Of a stretch of DNA of 64,000 nucleotides, positions 62,835 through 64,000 are shown one piece after another. The notes beneath the pieces were generated by a model that was not told where the DNA came from, ran no database searches, and worked only from the letters and a program-made list of their open reading frames with translations. Numbering within the stretch: position 1 is the stretch's first letter; every line of letters starts with the position of its first letter. The DNA comes from Reyranella sp. (GTDB lineage: Bacteria > Pseudomonadota > Alphaproteobacteria > Reyranellales > Reyranellaceae): positions 1 to 64,000 of the forward strand of contig NZ_SCVC01000002.1 in assembly GCF_004297405.1 (NCBI RefSeq), in the 5' to 3' direction. The position numbers and the translations under genes were made by a program.

Positions 62835-63260
62835 CTATTCGACCGGGTGGGCGGGCTTCCACGGGGTGGGCCAAGGCTCCCCGACATCCCCCAAATGGCA
62901 CGCGAGCCGGCCGATTTCCAGCCGGATAGCCCGTCCCGCGGCAAAGCGCAGGGTCACTGAACGGTCATTTTCTTGCGCGACGGCCAGAAGCTCCAGCATC
63001 CGGTCGGGCTCGCCGAGCGGGATCTCGTGGTGCTGCACCGCCGTCACCTCGTTGAAGACCAGGGCAGAGTGGGTGCGGAAATAGGCCGCCTCGACCGACG
63101 GATCCGCTTCCCAACGGAAGCGATTCAACAGGAGAACGAACCGCTTCTCCTCTTTGAGGTAGGCGCAGTCGCGCACCGCCACGAGGGCGTCCTGGATCGC
63201 CGCGGAGATCACCGCGAGGTCTTCGGCATCGACGGCCGAGAGCTTCAATTTTCCGGACAT
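62835..63260 (-). CDS. DUF2948 family protein
   Basis: 141 residues. KLSAVDAEDLAVISAAIQDA at the N-terminus and FVLLLNRFRWEADPSVEAAY in the centre are typical of DUF2948, and RAIRLEIGRLACHLGDVGEP closes the domain. Function unknown; the family is alphaproteobacterial and lies between murA and hisG or hisD. Start ATG 63260, four bases after murA ends. Confidence 0.92.
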   Translation of the reverse strand: MSGKLKLSAVDAEDLAVISAAIQDALVAVRDCAYLKEEKRFVLLLNRFRWEADPSVEAAYFRTHSALVFNEVTAVQHHEIPLGEPDRMLELLAVAQENDRSVTLRFAAGRAIRLEIGRLACHLGDVGEPWPTPWKPAHPVE

Positions 63261-63264
63261 GCCC

Positions 63265-64000
63265 TCAGCCCTTCAGACGTTCGATGTCCGCACCGCAGGC
63301 GCTCAGCTTCTCTTCCAGACGCTCGTAGCCGCGATCGAGATGGTAGACGCGATGCAGGGTCGTGTCGCCTTCGGCCGCCAGCGCCGCGATGGCGAGCGAC
63401 ACCGAGGCGCGCAGGTCGGTCGCCATCACCTCGGCGCCGCGTAGCTTCGGGACGCCGCGCACCAGCGCCGATTCGTGGTGGATGGTGACGTTGGCACCCA
63501 TGCGCGACAGTTCGGGCACGTGCATGAAGCGGCTCTCGAACACCGTCTCGGTGATCATCGAGGCGCCCTCGGCTCGGGTCATTAGCGCCATCATCTGGGC
63601 CTGCAGGTCGGTCGGGAATCCGGGGAACGGCTCGGTCATAACATCGACGCCCTGCAGCGCGCCGTTGGTCCGATGGACGCGCAGGCCCCTCGCCGTCTGT
63701 TCGAGGGTAACACCGGCAGAACGTAGGGTCTGCACGGCGCTCTCGATCAGGTCGAGGCGCCCACCGATCAGCTCGATGTCTCCGGCCGTCATGGCCACAG
63801 CCATCGCATAAGTGCCGGTCTCGATACGGTCGGAAATGACGCTGTGCGTCGCTTCCTTGAGCGCCGATACACCTTCGATGGTGAGTGTCTCGGTGCCGGC
63901 GCCCGCCACCGGCACGCCCATGGCGATCAGGCATTCGGCGAGATCGGCGATTTCCGGCTCGCGCGCAGCATTGTCGAGGACAGTGGTGCCCTTGGCGAGG
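63265..64000 (-). CDS. murA: UDP-N-acetylglucosamine 1-carboxyvinyltransferase, C-terminal part
   Basis: About 244 residues, open at the window edge. [60 protein letters not shown] and [20 protein letters not shown] are conserved C-terminal MurA blocks (substrate-binding Asp and Arg). The active-site Cys of the N-terminal half lies outside the window. First committed step of peptidoglycan synthesis. It heads the block with DUF2948, hisG and hisD. Confidence 0.96.
   Translation of the reverse strand, partial: LAKGTTVLDNAAREPEIADLAECLIAMGVPVAGAGTETLTIEGVSALKEATHSVISDRIETGTYAMAVAMTAGDIELIGGRLDLIESAVQTLRSAGVTLEQTARGLRVHRTNGALQGVDVMTEPFPGFPTDLQAQMMALMTRAEGASMITETVFESRFMHVPELSRMGANVTIHHESALVRGVPKLRGAEVMATDLRASVSLAIAALAAEGDTTLHRVYHLDRGYERLEEKLSACGADIERLKG

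Overview
The window looks like a chromosomal segment of a GC-rich alphaproteobacterium. The main support is the right end, where murA, a DUF2948 gene, hisG, hisD, a UPF0262 gene, a low-molecular-weight phosphatase gene, infA, maf, a short RNase E/G gene, yacG and tRNA-Phe(GAA) all lie on the minus strand in an order known from alphaproteobacteria. The genus cannot be resolved from this alone.

Layout. 1-830: 5' part of an OmpA-type outer-membrane protein gene. 1214-6153: FkbM methyltransferase, GT4 glycosyltransferase, and two genes (hddA and a fused hddC-gmhB) for GDP-D-glycero-D-manno-heptose. 6389-15783: a giant TPR protein with three GT-B glycosyltransferase domains and two methyltransferases, separated by a frameshifted IS3-family element with intact inverted ends and by IS66 fragments. 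From about 3100 to 16900 the DNA is visibly more AT-rich than its flanks and looks acquired. 16918-24014: a capsule-type (KpsM/T/E plus Wza/KpsD) ABC export system with two KpsE paralogues in divergent orientation, and two small proteins that share a Gly-Pro-Tyr/His module with a methyltransferase further left. 24165-44300: a lipid and glycan cluster with a ceramide-glucosyltransferase-like GT, a formyltransferase-family protein, a 2480-residue reducing type I polyketide synthase without thioesterase, a translationally coupled alpha-oxoamine synthase, a beta-helix/DUF4114 surface protein, an Asp/Asn beta-hydroxylase-like protein, a processive-type GT2, a GT4, a cold-shock protein and a fatty-acid desaturase. 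44315-55546: a decayed prophage or island bounded by tRNA-Phe and a 44-base degenerate copy of its 3' half; it holds tail-collar, tail-spike and holin genes, with nonsense codons and frameshifts in several genes. 55583-64000: the housekeeping block, with three exported-protein genes on the opposite strand between infA and the phosphatase gene.

How it may work together (inference). The glycosyltransferases, heptose genes and FkbM/SAM methyltransferases would build a methylated, heptose-containing surface glycan exported by the Kps/Wza machinery. The polyketide synthase and the alpha-oxoamine synthase are best explained as making a long-chain 2-amino-ketone like a sphingoid base, which the GT21-like, formyltransferase, hydroxylase and desaturase proteins could decorate. 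A polyketide-derived sphingolipid-like glycolipid, possibly linked to the capsule, is the most interesting candidate system in the window. No product is shown by the sequence itself.
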